Below are positions 26,768 to 35,300 of a DNA stretch of 64,000 nucleotides, piece by piece; position 1 is the stretch's first letter, and each line of letters starts with the position of its first letter. The translations under genes and the position numbers were made by a program. The notes under the pieces are model-generated. The model did no database searches. It had not been told where the DNA came from and saw nothing but the letters and a program-made list of their open reading frames with translations. The DNA comes from a bacterium (GTDB taxonomy: Bacteria > Zhuqueibacterota > Zhuqueibacteria > Zhuqueibacterales > Zhuqueibacteraceae). The stretch is taken from assembly GCA_023150945.1 (NCBI GenBank), contig JAKLJX010000002.1:62001-126000 (forward strand), read 5' to 3'.

Positions 26768-27769
26768 TCAATCTGCTTCTTCCTTGCCGCGAATGATCAT
26801 CCACAGCGTCTTCCAAAGCAGCAGGATGTCCAGCTTGAGATTATGATCTTTGACATACATCAAATCATAGCGGACTTTTTCGCGCACGTCCTCGATGGTT
26901 TCATCATAGCCGCAATAGATTTGCGCATTGCCGGTCATGCCCGGCTTGACCTCCAGACGGCTGGCATAGTTTGGCACCTGGCTCACCAGCTTGGGAATGA
27001 TCTGCGGGCGTTCCGGCCGCGGCCCCACCATGCTCATGTCGCCCAGCAGCACATTGAGAAATTGCGGAATCTCATCGACGTGAGTGAAGCGCAGGATGCG
27101 ACCGACGCGGGTGATGCGGGGATCGTTTTTCTGTGCCCACACCGCGCCGCTGAATTTCTCGGCATCCTGCCGCATGGTGCGAAACTTGTAAACCGTGAAG
27201 GGCCGGCCAAAAACATCGCTGCGCCGGCGGTCACCGCGGCGCCGGTCATGCGCCACCGCAATCGCAACCTGGCGGCGTTCACGGCGGCGCAGGTTGATGC
27301 CCACGCGCTGCTGCCCGTAAAACACCGTGCCTCGGGAATCGAGACGGATGAGCAGCGGCACGATCAGAAAGAGAATCGACGACATGATAAACCCGAGCAC
27401 GGCCGCGCAAAAATCGAAGCAGCGCTTGCCGAACTGCTCCCACCAGTTGATGCCGGAAAACGGCGCCGTGATTTTCTTGACCAGCTTCTCCGGCACCAGC
27501 AGGATGATGAGCAGCGACCCAAACAGAAAGAAGGGCGAAATGACGACGTTGCCGAAAAATCGCTGGATGACAGAGGGAGGGTTCGCCGGCACACCGGGAC
27601 GGCTGTCCAAAGCCAGCGAGGTTTTGGGCGCAGCAACGCCCGGCCGCAAGGTCTCATCGTAGCGATGATAGGCTTGTTCACGCCGAGAAGAGGTGGGAAT
27701 GCCGTTGGTCGGCACCGTTTTGGCTGGCGGTTCGCTTACCTGGTGGCCAACCAATGTCGCCTCTTGCAT
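26768..27769 (-). CDS. bacterial sugar transferase (initiating glycosyl-1-phosphate transferase)
   Basis: 333 aa from the ATG at 27769 (GGGAG about 10 bases upstream); an upstream in-frame start at 27994 gives a low-complexity extension and is rejected. Hydrophobic segments lie at about 72-92 and 118-142. The catalytic WbaP/PglC-type domain has VYKFRTM (193-199), RFTHVDEIPQFLNVLLGDMS (227-246), MVGPRPERP (248-256) and GMTG. It should transfer a sugar phosphate to undecaprenyl phosphate, starting repeat-unit synthesis. Between GQQRVG and FTVYKF there is an unusual insertion of about 30 arginine-rich residues (159-187). It has fewer membrane helices than five-helix WbaP relatives. Confidence 0.92.
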   Translation of the reverse strand: MQEATLVGHQVSEPPAKTVPTNGIPTSSRREQAYHRYDETLRPGVAAPKTSLALDSRPGVPANPPSVIQRFFGNVVISPFFLFGSLLIILLVPEKLVKKITAPFSGINWWEQFGKRCFDFCAAVLGFIMSSILFLIVPLLIRLDSRGTVFYGQQRVGINLRRRERRQVAIAVAHDRRRGDRRRSDVFGRPFTVYKFRTMRQDAEKFSGAVWAQKNDPRITRVGRILRFTHVDEIPQFLNVLLGDMSMVGPRPERPQIIPKLVSQVPNYASRLEVKPGMTGNAQIYCGYDETIEDVREKVRYDLMYVKDHNLKLDILLLWKTLWMIIRGKEEAD

Positions 27770-28102
27770 CGAAGCTGTCTCCCTTTGAATCTGTCCATGC
27801 AATGCAATAACGTTTTTTATCAAAGGAGGTTGGAATCGCAATCGTAACGCACACGCCGTGACGCTGGCGCCGGCAGCAGCCCTCGCCGGCGGCCGCGAGC
27901 AGCCGGCCACCCAGACTTGGGCAATCACGAAATCCTCCGGCAGCACCCGGCAAACGAATCGAGCGGGTGCGCGCGCCGGCGGCCGCCAAAGCAATTGTGC
28001 AGATGACGGAAGCGTTTGGCTTGGTCGCTGAAACGTGTGCAGGCGAATGGCGAAGGCAGATGAGAACAGTCCTCGAGCACAGAGCCTCTTCCCAACCGGC
28101 CT
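27770..28102 (-). other. gap between regulator and sugar transferase genes
   Basis: 333 bases with no supported gene. I found no clear -35/-10 pair and no -24/-12 sigma-54 box on the minus strand. A low-complexity reading frame in frame with the sugar transferase crosses it but shows no protein features. It probably contains the promoter for the polysaccharide operon proper or a long untranslated leader. Confidence 0.4.
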
Positions 28103-28963
28103 CTATTCCTGGTTGGGCTCGTCTCCCTCGCTCTTGAAAGCCGATTCGAGAATGGGTTGCGGCTTCTTCCCTTCCGGTAGTCCCCGCGGTGCCCCGTTCG
28201 ATTTCTTTCTCTTGTAGGACTTAGCCGAAAGTTGAAACTTGTTGAGCAGGGCATAGACGGTATACCGGCTGATGCGGGCCGCGCGCGCCACCATCGAAAT
28301 ATTGCCGGCATGCTTCGCGAGCTGCTGGCCGAGATACTCGCGTTCGAAGGCTTTGATCCAGTGCTTCTTGGCTTCCAGGAACGGATAATCCAGCAGGCTG
28401 GCTGCCGGGCTGGCCTGGCCGAGCGTGGGCAGCAATCCTCCTGAAACCGCCTCCAGTGTTTTCGGCCGGGCGAAGGTCAGCACCGTCGCCATCATCTCGG
28501 CCATCGCCAGCAGGGCCGACACCTCGGCGGGTGTCAACGGCCGGGGTTGGGCAAAGGCGAGATATAAAGATCCCAGCGGCGCACTCTGTCCGTTTTCCGT
28601 GAAGGAGGGATGGAGATCGAAGCGCAGAATCGACTGTGCGCTCCGGCACGCGGCCGCAATCGCCTCTGCCAGTTCTGGCTCGGCGCGGCGTACCGGTTGA
28701 TGATCTTCGTGATTCTCCGTTGCGGCAGGCAAGCCGTCATGCTCCGCGCGGCCGCCCAGCGGCGTGACGGTGATGCACAGCGCCGGCGTCGCGGCCAGAA
28801 TCGTATCTGCTTCGGCCTGACTGCCGGGCGCGGCAAAGCTCACCGAGCCGTCGGCCGTCAGTGCGATGCCGCAATAGGAAGCGCCAAAGGTGTGCGTGAA
28901 TCTCTGGCACAGCCCGTCGATCGTTTCTCGTAGGCGAATGTGAGTTTGAGACATTGGGTTCAC
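28103..28963 (-). CDS. GAF-like/Fis-type HTH transcriptional regulator without AAA+ domain
   Basis: 286 aa. Residues about 1-165 look like a degenerate GAF sensor domain. The region around residues 205-250 (HWIKAFEREYLGQQLAKHAG, then ISMVARAARISRYTVYALLNK) is a Fis-type helix-turn-helix, as found at the C-terminus of sigma-54 enhancer-binding proteins. The central AAA+ ATPase is absent, so it cannot act as a classical sigma-54 activator alone. A basic tail follows (KSYKRKKSN). It is the first gene of the minus-strand polysaccharide array and is the best candidate for its local regulator. The ATG three codons later is an alternative start. Confidence 0.8.
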   Translation of the reverse strand: MNPMSQTHIRLRETIDGLCQRFTHTFGASYCGIALTADGSVSFAAPGSQAEADTILAATPALCITVTPLGGRAEHDGLPAATENHEDHQPVRRAEPELAEAIAAACRSAQSILRFDLHPSFTENGQSAPLGSLYLAFAQPRPLTPAEVSALLAMAEMMATVLTFARPKTLEAVSGGLLPTLGQASPAASLLDYPFLEAKKHWIKAFEREYLGQQLAKHAGNISMVARAARISRYTVYALLNKFQLSAKSYKRKKSNGAPRGLPEGKKPQPILESAFKSEGDEPNQE

Positions 28964-29585
28964 GTAATTCGAGATGCAATATCCAGTTGTTACTCAACAT
29001 CAGATATATACAGCCATGTAAGGTGAATGCGTATGAAACGCGGGTTGCGATTTTGCACGGAACGGCACAGGACAACGAAAAGGAAACATTCAGAGCCCTC
29101 TCACGGCCGCGCCCGTCTGGCAGCAAGAGGTTTCGCGCTTTCCGGCTCTCCGCGAGGCTGGCAGGCCAGCCGCGCGCACAAGCCTGGTCTTGTCAAGCCA
29201 CCCGGGCAATCGCTTGCTCGTTGGCATCACCTACTCAATACCGGCACAGCTCCGCGCGGGCGTAAGCCGTACGGCAAAAAACCGCGCTTGGCAGTTACTC
29301 GAGAATTGTAAGCCCGCACCCACATGTCGTGTGCGCCTGGCAGTCCGCGCTGCGACCGGCGTTCTGCCGGTCTCTGTGCCGCAGGTTGAGGGTAAATTTC
29401 TGGAGCAGGGAAAATCAAAAGGAGGAATGAATGAAAGGTAGGGTCATTATGCATGCCCAGAGTGCACCGGAGGGCGAGTTGTTTTTCACGAAGGGAATGA
29501 ATCACCCGCGCGTGTCGGCATGCGTCACGCGCGGGAAACAGGACACCGGCGCCTTGCCGCGTCTCAATTCGGCAAGCGCCGCCGG
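28964..29585. other. 622-base gap upstream of the polysaccharide regulator
   Basis: No long gene is supported. The left part (28964-29090) is AT-richer and should hold the promoter of the minus-strand regulator; the segment TGTATATATCTGATG on the minus strand is a possible -10 region without a clear -35. The right part holds a small plus-strand reading frame with a very good ribosome binding site (29431-29595) and an inverted repeat (29505-29535), both listed separately. Confidence 0.4.
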
Positions 29586-29595
29586 TCAAATATAG
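29431..29595 (+). CDS. possible 54-aa small protein with strong ribosome binding site
   Basis: AAAAGGAGGAATGAATG gives an AGGAGG Shine-Dalgarno five bases before the ATG at 29431, better than at most genes here. The frame encodes 54 residues (MKGRVIMHAQSAPEGELFF...) and ends with TAG at 29595, overlapping the CoA-transferase 3' end by 10 bases in the opposite direction. No signal peptide, membrane helix or motif is seen. It may be real or chance; I cannot assign a function. Confidence 0.22.
   Translation: MKGRVIMHAQSAPEGELFFTKGMNHPRVSACVTRGKQDTGALPRLNSASAAGQI
29505..29535 (-). terminator. inverted repeat after the CoA-transferase gene
   Basis: CCCGCGCGTG (29505-29514) and CACGCGCGGG (29526-29535) form a perfect 10-base stem with an 11-base loop, about 50 bases after the CoA-transferase stop. 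No clean T-run follows, so it may be a weak or factor-assisted terminator. Confidence 0.4.
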
Positions 29596-30347
29596 ATGCG
29601 ATTGGGATCCAGCTCTTCGCGGATCAGGCGCAACTCCTCCGGAGTGGGAGGGGCAGTGGTGTGGAGATCAGCAGCAATCTTGAGCGGCCAGCCGACATTC
29701 TCTTTGACCTGCGCGAGCGCCACGCCCGGATGCAGATCGGTGAGCATCATCTCATGCGTGTCCGCATCGAACCGGAAGACGCCCAAATCGGTGACCACGA
29801 CCTTGGGCCCCTCGGTGGTGAGGCCGAGCGCGGCGCGTTCGCCGCCGCCGTTGAGAAAGCCCGGGCTGGTGAGAAAATCGACCCGGCTGGGGAAATTGCG
29901 TTTCTTTAGAGGGGTGATGATCAGAATCTTTTGCGCCAGCGTGGCAATCTCACTCGCGCCGCCGCTGCCGGGCAGCCGGACCTTGGGCACCGCGTATTCG
30001 CCAATCACGGTGGAATTGATGTTGCCGAAGCGGTCGATCTGCGCCCCCCCGAGAAAACCAACGGTGATACGGCCGCCCTGCAGATAGTACAAGAACACCT
30101 CCGGCAGAGAACACACCGACAAACATCCCGCCACCAACGCAGGATCGCCGATGGAAACCGGCAGGCGCTCCGGCACCGCGCCCACCGCGCCGGATTCATA
30201 AATCAAGGTAAGATGCGGAGCGTGAGTGAGGCGTGCGAGATTGCAGGCCATGTTGGGCAGCCCGATGCCGACGAACACCACGTCTTCATTTTGCAGCTCG
30301 CGACTGGCGCGCGCCACCATCATTTCACTGGCAGTGTATTCCGTCAT
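29586..30347 (-). CDS. CoA-transferase subunit beta (family I)
   Basis: 253 aa from the ATG at 30347, beginning MTEYTASEMMVARASREL; a longer in-frame start at 30698 overlaps the divergent permease promoter and is rejected. VGIGLPNMACNLARL (26-40) and LIYESGAVG (48-56), whose E51 is a candidate catalytic glutamate, match beta subunits of glutaconate/3-oxoacid CoA-transferases. GFLGGAQIDRFGNINST is the conserved glycine-rich segment. The alpha subunit, normally adjacent, is not in the window; the gene upstream is a divergent permease. The acyl substrate cannot be inferred. Confidence 0.88.
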   Translation of the reverse strand: MTEYTASEMMVARASRELQNEDVVFVGIGLPNMACNLARLTHAPHLTLIYESGAVGAVPERLPVSIGDPALVAGCLSVCSLPEVFLYYLQGGRITVGFLGGAQIDRFGNINSTVIGEYAVPKVRLPGSGGASEIATLAQKILIITPLKKRNFPSRVDFLTSPGFLNGGGERAALGLTTEGPKVVVTDLGVFRFDADTHEMMLTDLHPGVALAQVKENVGWPLKIAADLHTTAPPTPEELRLIREELDPNRIYI

Positions 30348-30544
30348 AAATTGTGTCACCGGCTGGCAGGGAATCAACAAGAATTGGGTTCTGCGTGCCG
30401 CGCAACAAACGACAACCGAACTCGCGGCACGGCTGAAATCGGGCGAGATAGTGTCAATTTTCGCTTGAAAATGCAAGGAGAAATTCGTGGTGCACCATCG
30501 CCGGCCTGCGCGTGCGCCTGCCGATCGTCGCGCGCCGCCCCAGC

Positions 30545-30573
30545 TTGACAATGCCGGCGTTTTGCGATATATT
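30545..30573 (+). promoter_or_regulatory. strong sigma-70-type promoter for the amino acid permease
   Basis: TTGACA (30545-30550), a 17-base spacer and TATATT (30568-30573) give a near-consensus promoter. It would start transcription near 30580, leaving a leader of about 80 bases before the permease ATG at 30660. It lies in the 312-base divergent gap 30348-30659 between the CoA-transferase and permease genes. Confidence 0.75.
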
Positions 30574-30659
30574 CGCGCCGCCAGAGACAGACCCAAGGCA
30601 CACGAAAAACTGCGGCAAGCTTCAACCTGCCGGAGAATCACTAAAGACTCGGAGCCGCG

Positions 30660-31973
30660 ATGGCCGCCGCCGCCATCAAGAAAGCCACTTTTCTGCAACT
30701 CGCCTTCATGATCTATGGCGCGGTATGCGCCGGCGCCTTTGGCGTCGAAAACATGGTCTCGGCCGCGGGTCCGGGCATGGCGCTCATCACGCTCACGCTC
30801 ATGCCTTTTCTGTTCAGCCTGCCGGTCTCATTTGCCGTGAGTGAATTGACCACCATGCTGCCGCTCGAAGGTGGGCAGTATCGCTGGTCGCGCCTGGCCT
30901 TCGGTGATTTCTGGGGATTTCAAGCCGGCTGGTGGGCGTGGATGACGGGCGTCGTCACCAACGGCCTCTTCGCCGTGCTCTTTGCGGACTATCTGCGGAA
31001 TTGGTTTCCCGCGATGACCGGCCTGCAGCATTGGCTGGTTTGTCTGGCCCTGATTTGGTGCATGCACCTGCTCAATCTGCGCGGCATTCAAGTGGTGGGC
31101 AACACCGCGATTTTGCTGAGCGCGCTGCTGTTGGTACCGTTCGTCGTGTTGCTGGTGCAGGGACTGGCGCAGTGGCAGCACAATCCTTTTGCTCCACTGG
31201 TCGCGCCCGGCAAAAGTCTGGCTGGCGGATTCGGCAGCTCAGTCGTGCTGGCGATCTGGCTATACTCGGGCTATGACAAGCTCTCGGCCGCGGCCGAGGA
31301 AGTTGAACACCCGCAACGAACTTTTCCTCCGGCCCTGCTGCTCGCGGCAACCATGGCGATGTTGAGCTACGTGTTGCCGACCATGGCGGCGCTGGCAGCG
31401 CTGGGCAATTGGCAGGAATGGGCGGACGCCTATTTCTCCAAAGCAGCCGCCAGCATCGGCGGCAACTGGCTGGGCCACAGCATGACCGCCAGCGCGCTGT
31501 GCAGCAACGCGCTGTTGTTGAATGTGACCATGCTGGCGACCTCGCGCTATCCGCTGACGCTCGCGCAAGACGGCTTTCTCCCCGGCTTCTTGACCAAAGT
31601 GCATAGCCGTTTCGGCACGCCGACGCAGGCTTTGTTGTGGGGCAGCCTCACGTACAGCCTGCTCGCGCTGTTCGATTTCACGCAATTGCTCATCATCTAT
31701 TCGTGGTTTCAAATGGCGAGCTACATTTTGCTGTATGCCAACGTTTGGAAGATGCGGCACACGCATGCCGGGGCGAAGCGGCCCTTCAAGATTCCATTTG
31801 GCAAACCGGGCCTGCTGCTGATGATGCTGCCGACCTGTGTGATGGCGCTGCTGGCGATCAACAGCACGGTTTACGAGGAAGGACTATTCCAGCCGCGCCA
31901 GTTGCTGATCGGCGCGCTGGCGTTGCTTTCGGGACCGGTGGTTTATGGTGTCGTGAAATGGTTGAGGAAATGA
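30660..31973 (+). CDS. APC-superfamily amino acid permease
   Basis: 437 aa, about 12 hydrophobic helices. The first helix contains YGAVCAGAFGVENMVSAAGP, the unwound glycine-rich segment of APC transporters that binds the amino group. Then comes ELTTMLPLEGGQYRW (TM2-TM3) and GFQAGWWAWMTGVV, both typical of the family. Length fits (430-480 aa). It would import an amino acid or polyamine by proton or sodium symport at the inner membrane; the substrate is not readable. It is divergent from the CoA-transferase gene and monocistronic; no terminator hairpin was found behind it. Confidence 0.9.
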   Translation: MAAAAIKKATFLQLAFMIYGAVCAGAFGVENMVSAAGPGMALITLTLMPFLFSLPVSFAVSELTTMLPLEGGQYRWSRLAFGDFWGFQAGWWAWMTGVVTNGLFAVLFADYLRNWFPAMTGLQHWLVCLALIWCMHLLNLRGIQVVGNTAILLSALLLVPFVVLLVQGLAQWQHNPFAPLVAPGKSLAGGFGSSVVLAIWLYSGYDKLSAAAEEVEHPQRTFPPALLLAATMAMLSYVLPTMAALAALGNWQEWADAYFSKAAASIGGNWLGHSMTASALCSNALLLNVTMLATSRYPLTLAQDGFLPGFLTKVHSRFGTPTQALLWGSLTYSLLALFDFTQLLIIYSWFQMASYILLYANVWKMRHTHAGAKRPFKIPFGKPGLLLMMLPTCVMALLAINSTVYEEGLFQPRQLLIGALALLSGPVVYGVVKWLRK

Positions 31974-32394
31974 AAGATCAAATTGCCTGAGCCGGTGGTG
32001 AGAGAACTGGCGTCTGAATATCTCCCGAACAATATGTAGGCCCGAGAGTCAGCGTTTTGATCCTGTCGATTTGCGGCCGCCATGCGGCCGGCGGGAGGAT
32101 GAGGGCGCATCGCGAACCGCGCTGACCGCCTCCGGAACGTTATAGATAAGCTGCCCGCCATCATCACCAGAACGATCATCATTTCCGTTACGATGATTAC
32201 AGGCTGATTGACGAGTTGCTTTTCACCAAGGCCATGATGAGAAACAAGGGGGTTGAAAGGCGCCGCCGAACCAAGCGACGAATCTCGTTCACAGTTGCCC
32301 TCTCTCTCGTCGAAATTCTTCGGCGCCGAGAGGATTCCATCAGGGCGGCGATCCAACTGGAATTTGATAAGGATGGACTTTGCTTGCTGTCGGC
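31974..32394. other. 421-base convergent gap between permease and protease genes
   Basis: No supported gene. A 151-codon minus-strand frame (31943-32398) overlaps the protease stop by four bases, but it runs into the permease 3' end and its product lacks any domain-like composition, so I leave it out. No clear hairpin with a T-run was found for either flanking gene. Base composition drops from GC-rich on the left to more AT-rich on the right. Confidence 0.4.
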
Positions 32395-35300
32395 TCATCT
32401 CAGCAGCAGCAGTTTTCTGGTTGCTGTATAATTTTCAGCTTCCATTCGGCAAATATAAACGCCGCTGGCCAAGAGCCTGTGATTTGGGCCGGCAGCATTC
32501 CACGTTATTTTGTGCCTTCCTGCCGGGACTAGCTCATCGAGCAACGTTTCCACTACGCGCCCCAGCACGTCATATATTTTAAGCATGACTCTCCCGGTGC
32601 GCGGTAAATCGAATGTAATCACCGTGCTCGGATTGAAGGGATTCGGATGACTCGGATAAAGCCGGTATGCGAGCGGCAAAGAATTTTCATCGCTCGGCTG
32701 TTCTTCAACACTGACGACTGTCCCGAATTTTCCCACTGCGAAGGCCGGTTCTAAAATTAATTCCGTGACGTTGCCGCTTTGATCTTGAATGCTGATTTTG
32801 AGGTCGAGGGCCGCTGAATCGAAATGCGTAAATGCTGACAGTTCCGCTGTGTAAAGCCAGCCAGTAGCACGGCGAATAAGCACGTAAGAAAGAGTCGTAT
32901 CCTCCAAAACTGGTACGGATTCGATTTGTAGCCATGAGTCTGAGCCATGTTCTTTTAATAAAAGCCTGGTCGAGTCGACGATGATGGGCCGGTAAGAGGC
33001 ATGAAAAGAATTACCAAGCTTTGTCACAAAAACATCCGCTGCGGAAAACACTAATTTTGCCGCATCACCGTTTTCAACTCTTCCAACGGCAAGATTTTGT
33101 GAATCAAGCAGCCTCAAAGAAGTAAAAAAAGCCGGATCCGGATCTTCTCTCCTGAGATCGAAATCCGTTTTGAATGTGGCCCTGCCGCGAACGCCTTCCA
33201 CAAAATAATTCGTATGGGATATCTCCAAACGATAATGGCCCGGAGTGACATCAATGGGAGGCACTTTCAGCAGTGAACTATCATCCAACTCGCCCGAGGC
33301 AATCAAACGATGTTGATCATCATATATGTCATACCGTGAACGCGCGATGTCTGCCGGTCTCAACTCGTTCAGTGATCCGAAAGCCTCCACATCTGCTGTG
33401 ATGTTTGCGTTTCCGATTTGGTTGTTGAAATGGTAGACCAGGCCAAAAACCGGCGCGCCGCCGAATGACATTTCACCGCCATCGGGAGAAAGATAGTCCG
33501 CCGGCCGCAAACGCGGGAAGAACCGCCCCATACTATCCGCCGCAACACCGTATGAGCCGGCAGCAATCCAATCTTCCCTTATCGTCTCGGGACTGAGAGG
33601 GAGGTCTCTGGCAATTCCCGAAGTGGTGAAACGAAAATTTTCGATGGCATCCGGTGTTTGGTAGAGCTTGCCGTTCCATTCCGGCGCCTGGAGGCGGGTT
33701 GGCTTGATCGCGCCGGCATCCTGATAATAAAACCAGGCATGGCCACGAATGTGCGCTGAGAAACCGCTGGGAAAACGAATGTCCCGATAGCTGCCATTGG
33801 GAGGATATTTCATTTTCAAATGCTGCATCACAAAGTCAACCGGCGAATTGGCCAGACTTCTATCCTGATACAGCCCGCGGATGGGTTGATGTTGAACGAC
33901 CCGGATGCTTGGCTCATCTGCGATGCTTTCTTGATGTTGTGCCGAAACGATGACGTACCGCTCAGAGACATTTGAAACCAGTAATTGATCCGGATAACCA
34001 AGCAACCCCCAATAAAGATTGCGCGATGAATCCGGGAAAAGGAACAGATAGTTATTTGTGACATTCGACAATGATGACAGCCGGCGACCCTGCTCATCCT
34101 TTCCGTCCAGGCTAATACGGTGCGTGGCTTCCTCTGCCCGAATCGACAAATTCATAAACCCGTCGATAGCCAGTTTTTCTTTCATGACCATCTTTTCATC
34201 GGCGCCCGAAAACAAAGAGATCAAATCATAATCGCCTTTTGCGACAACCAGCTCATACGTGTAGAAATCGATCATATCTACGTTATCGAAGTTGGTGATG
34301 ACATTTTTATTGCTCGTAAAGAAAAATCGCGGAAGCGGTTCATCAAACGACAAAATGACTTTGGCAGCTTTGACAAATGCCCAGGGCAGGGAAAGCCGGT
34401 CTCTTGTCCCATTGAGATGAGCATAACCGCTGTATGCCAATGAGCCTTCTTCAGGAGTGGCCACCAATTGATTCATGACTTTTAAGGTAATGACCAGGCT
34501 TTGACTGTCGCCGGGAGCAAGGGCAAAATCGGAGGGTATACTCTCCAGCGCGATGCCTGTTTCAATGCCCTCAAAAGTAATGTCAATGTTCTGCAATATG
34601 CCGGAATGGTTGATCACAATGAGAGTATCACTTTTCACCCATTCCTGCAAAGATGCATTATCGAGGCCAAAACTCAGATGCGCCGGAGTGGCGAAGACGC
34701 CGGTCTCTGCGGCTTTGAAAGCATCGAGGCGGCCAGCCCCTTGCACCATCACTTCCTCACCAAGATCGACCGCTGAAGTCATCAAAGCCGATTTGATTTG
34801 GGTTGGAGTCCACTCCGGGTGAATCGCCTTCAGCAAAGCAGCGACCCCAGCAACGTGAGGTGCGGCTGCGGAAGTCCCACTGGCCTCGACCAAACCGCCA
34901 TTCAATGACAATGAATGGATGTTGACGCCAGGGGCGACGATTTCAGGCTTGATTGAGTGAGTTTTTGCATTAGGGCCTTTTGAGCTGAAACTGGCCATCC
35001 GATCACTCTTATCACAGGCACCGACGGTGATGGCAAGACGCGCTGTTCCTGGGCTCCTGATACTGCGGAAGCCGCCCTCATTACCGGCAGCAATGCAAAC
35101 CGTGACCCCAAGTCGTACGGCGTTATCGACAGCCAAAGAAACGGCATCGTCCGGACTGGCAGGCTGGAAGGGGCCCGAACCTAGACTCATGTTGACGATA
35201 CCGACTCTGTCACTGAAATCGTCGTCATCATTCGGGTCCAGCGCTCTTTCGATGCCGGCAATTACGTCGGACATCAAGCCGATTCCGTTTTGGTCGAGTA

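Noticed and set aside
29050-29085. TGTGCCGTTCCGTGCAAAA on the minus strand considered as a sigma-54 promoter for the Fis-type regulator
   Set aside because: The GG doublet at -24 is broken and spacing to GC does not fit.
31943-32398. 151-codon minus-strand frame overlapping the protease stop by four bases
   Set aside because: The overlap looks attractive, but the product has no domain-like composition, no ribosome binding site is obvious and the frame runs into the convergent permease gene.
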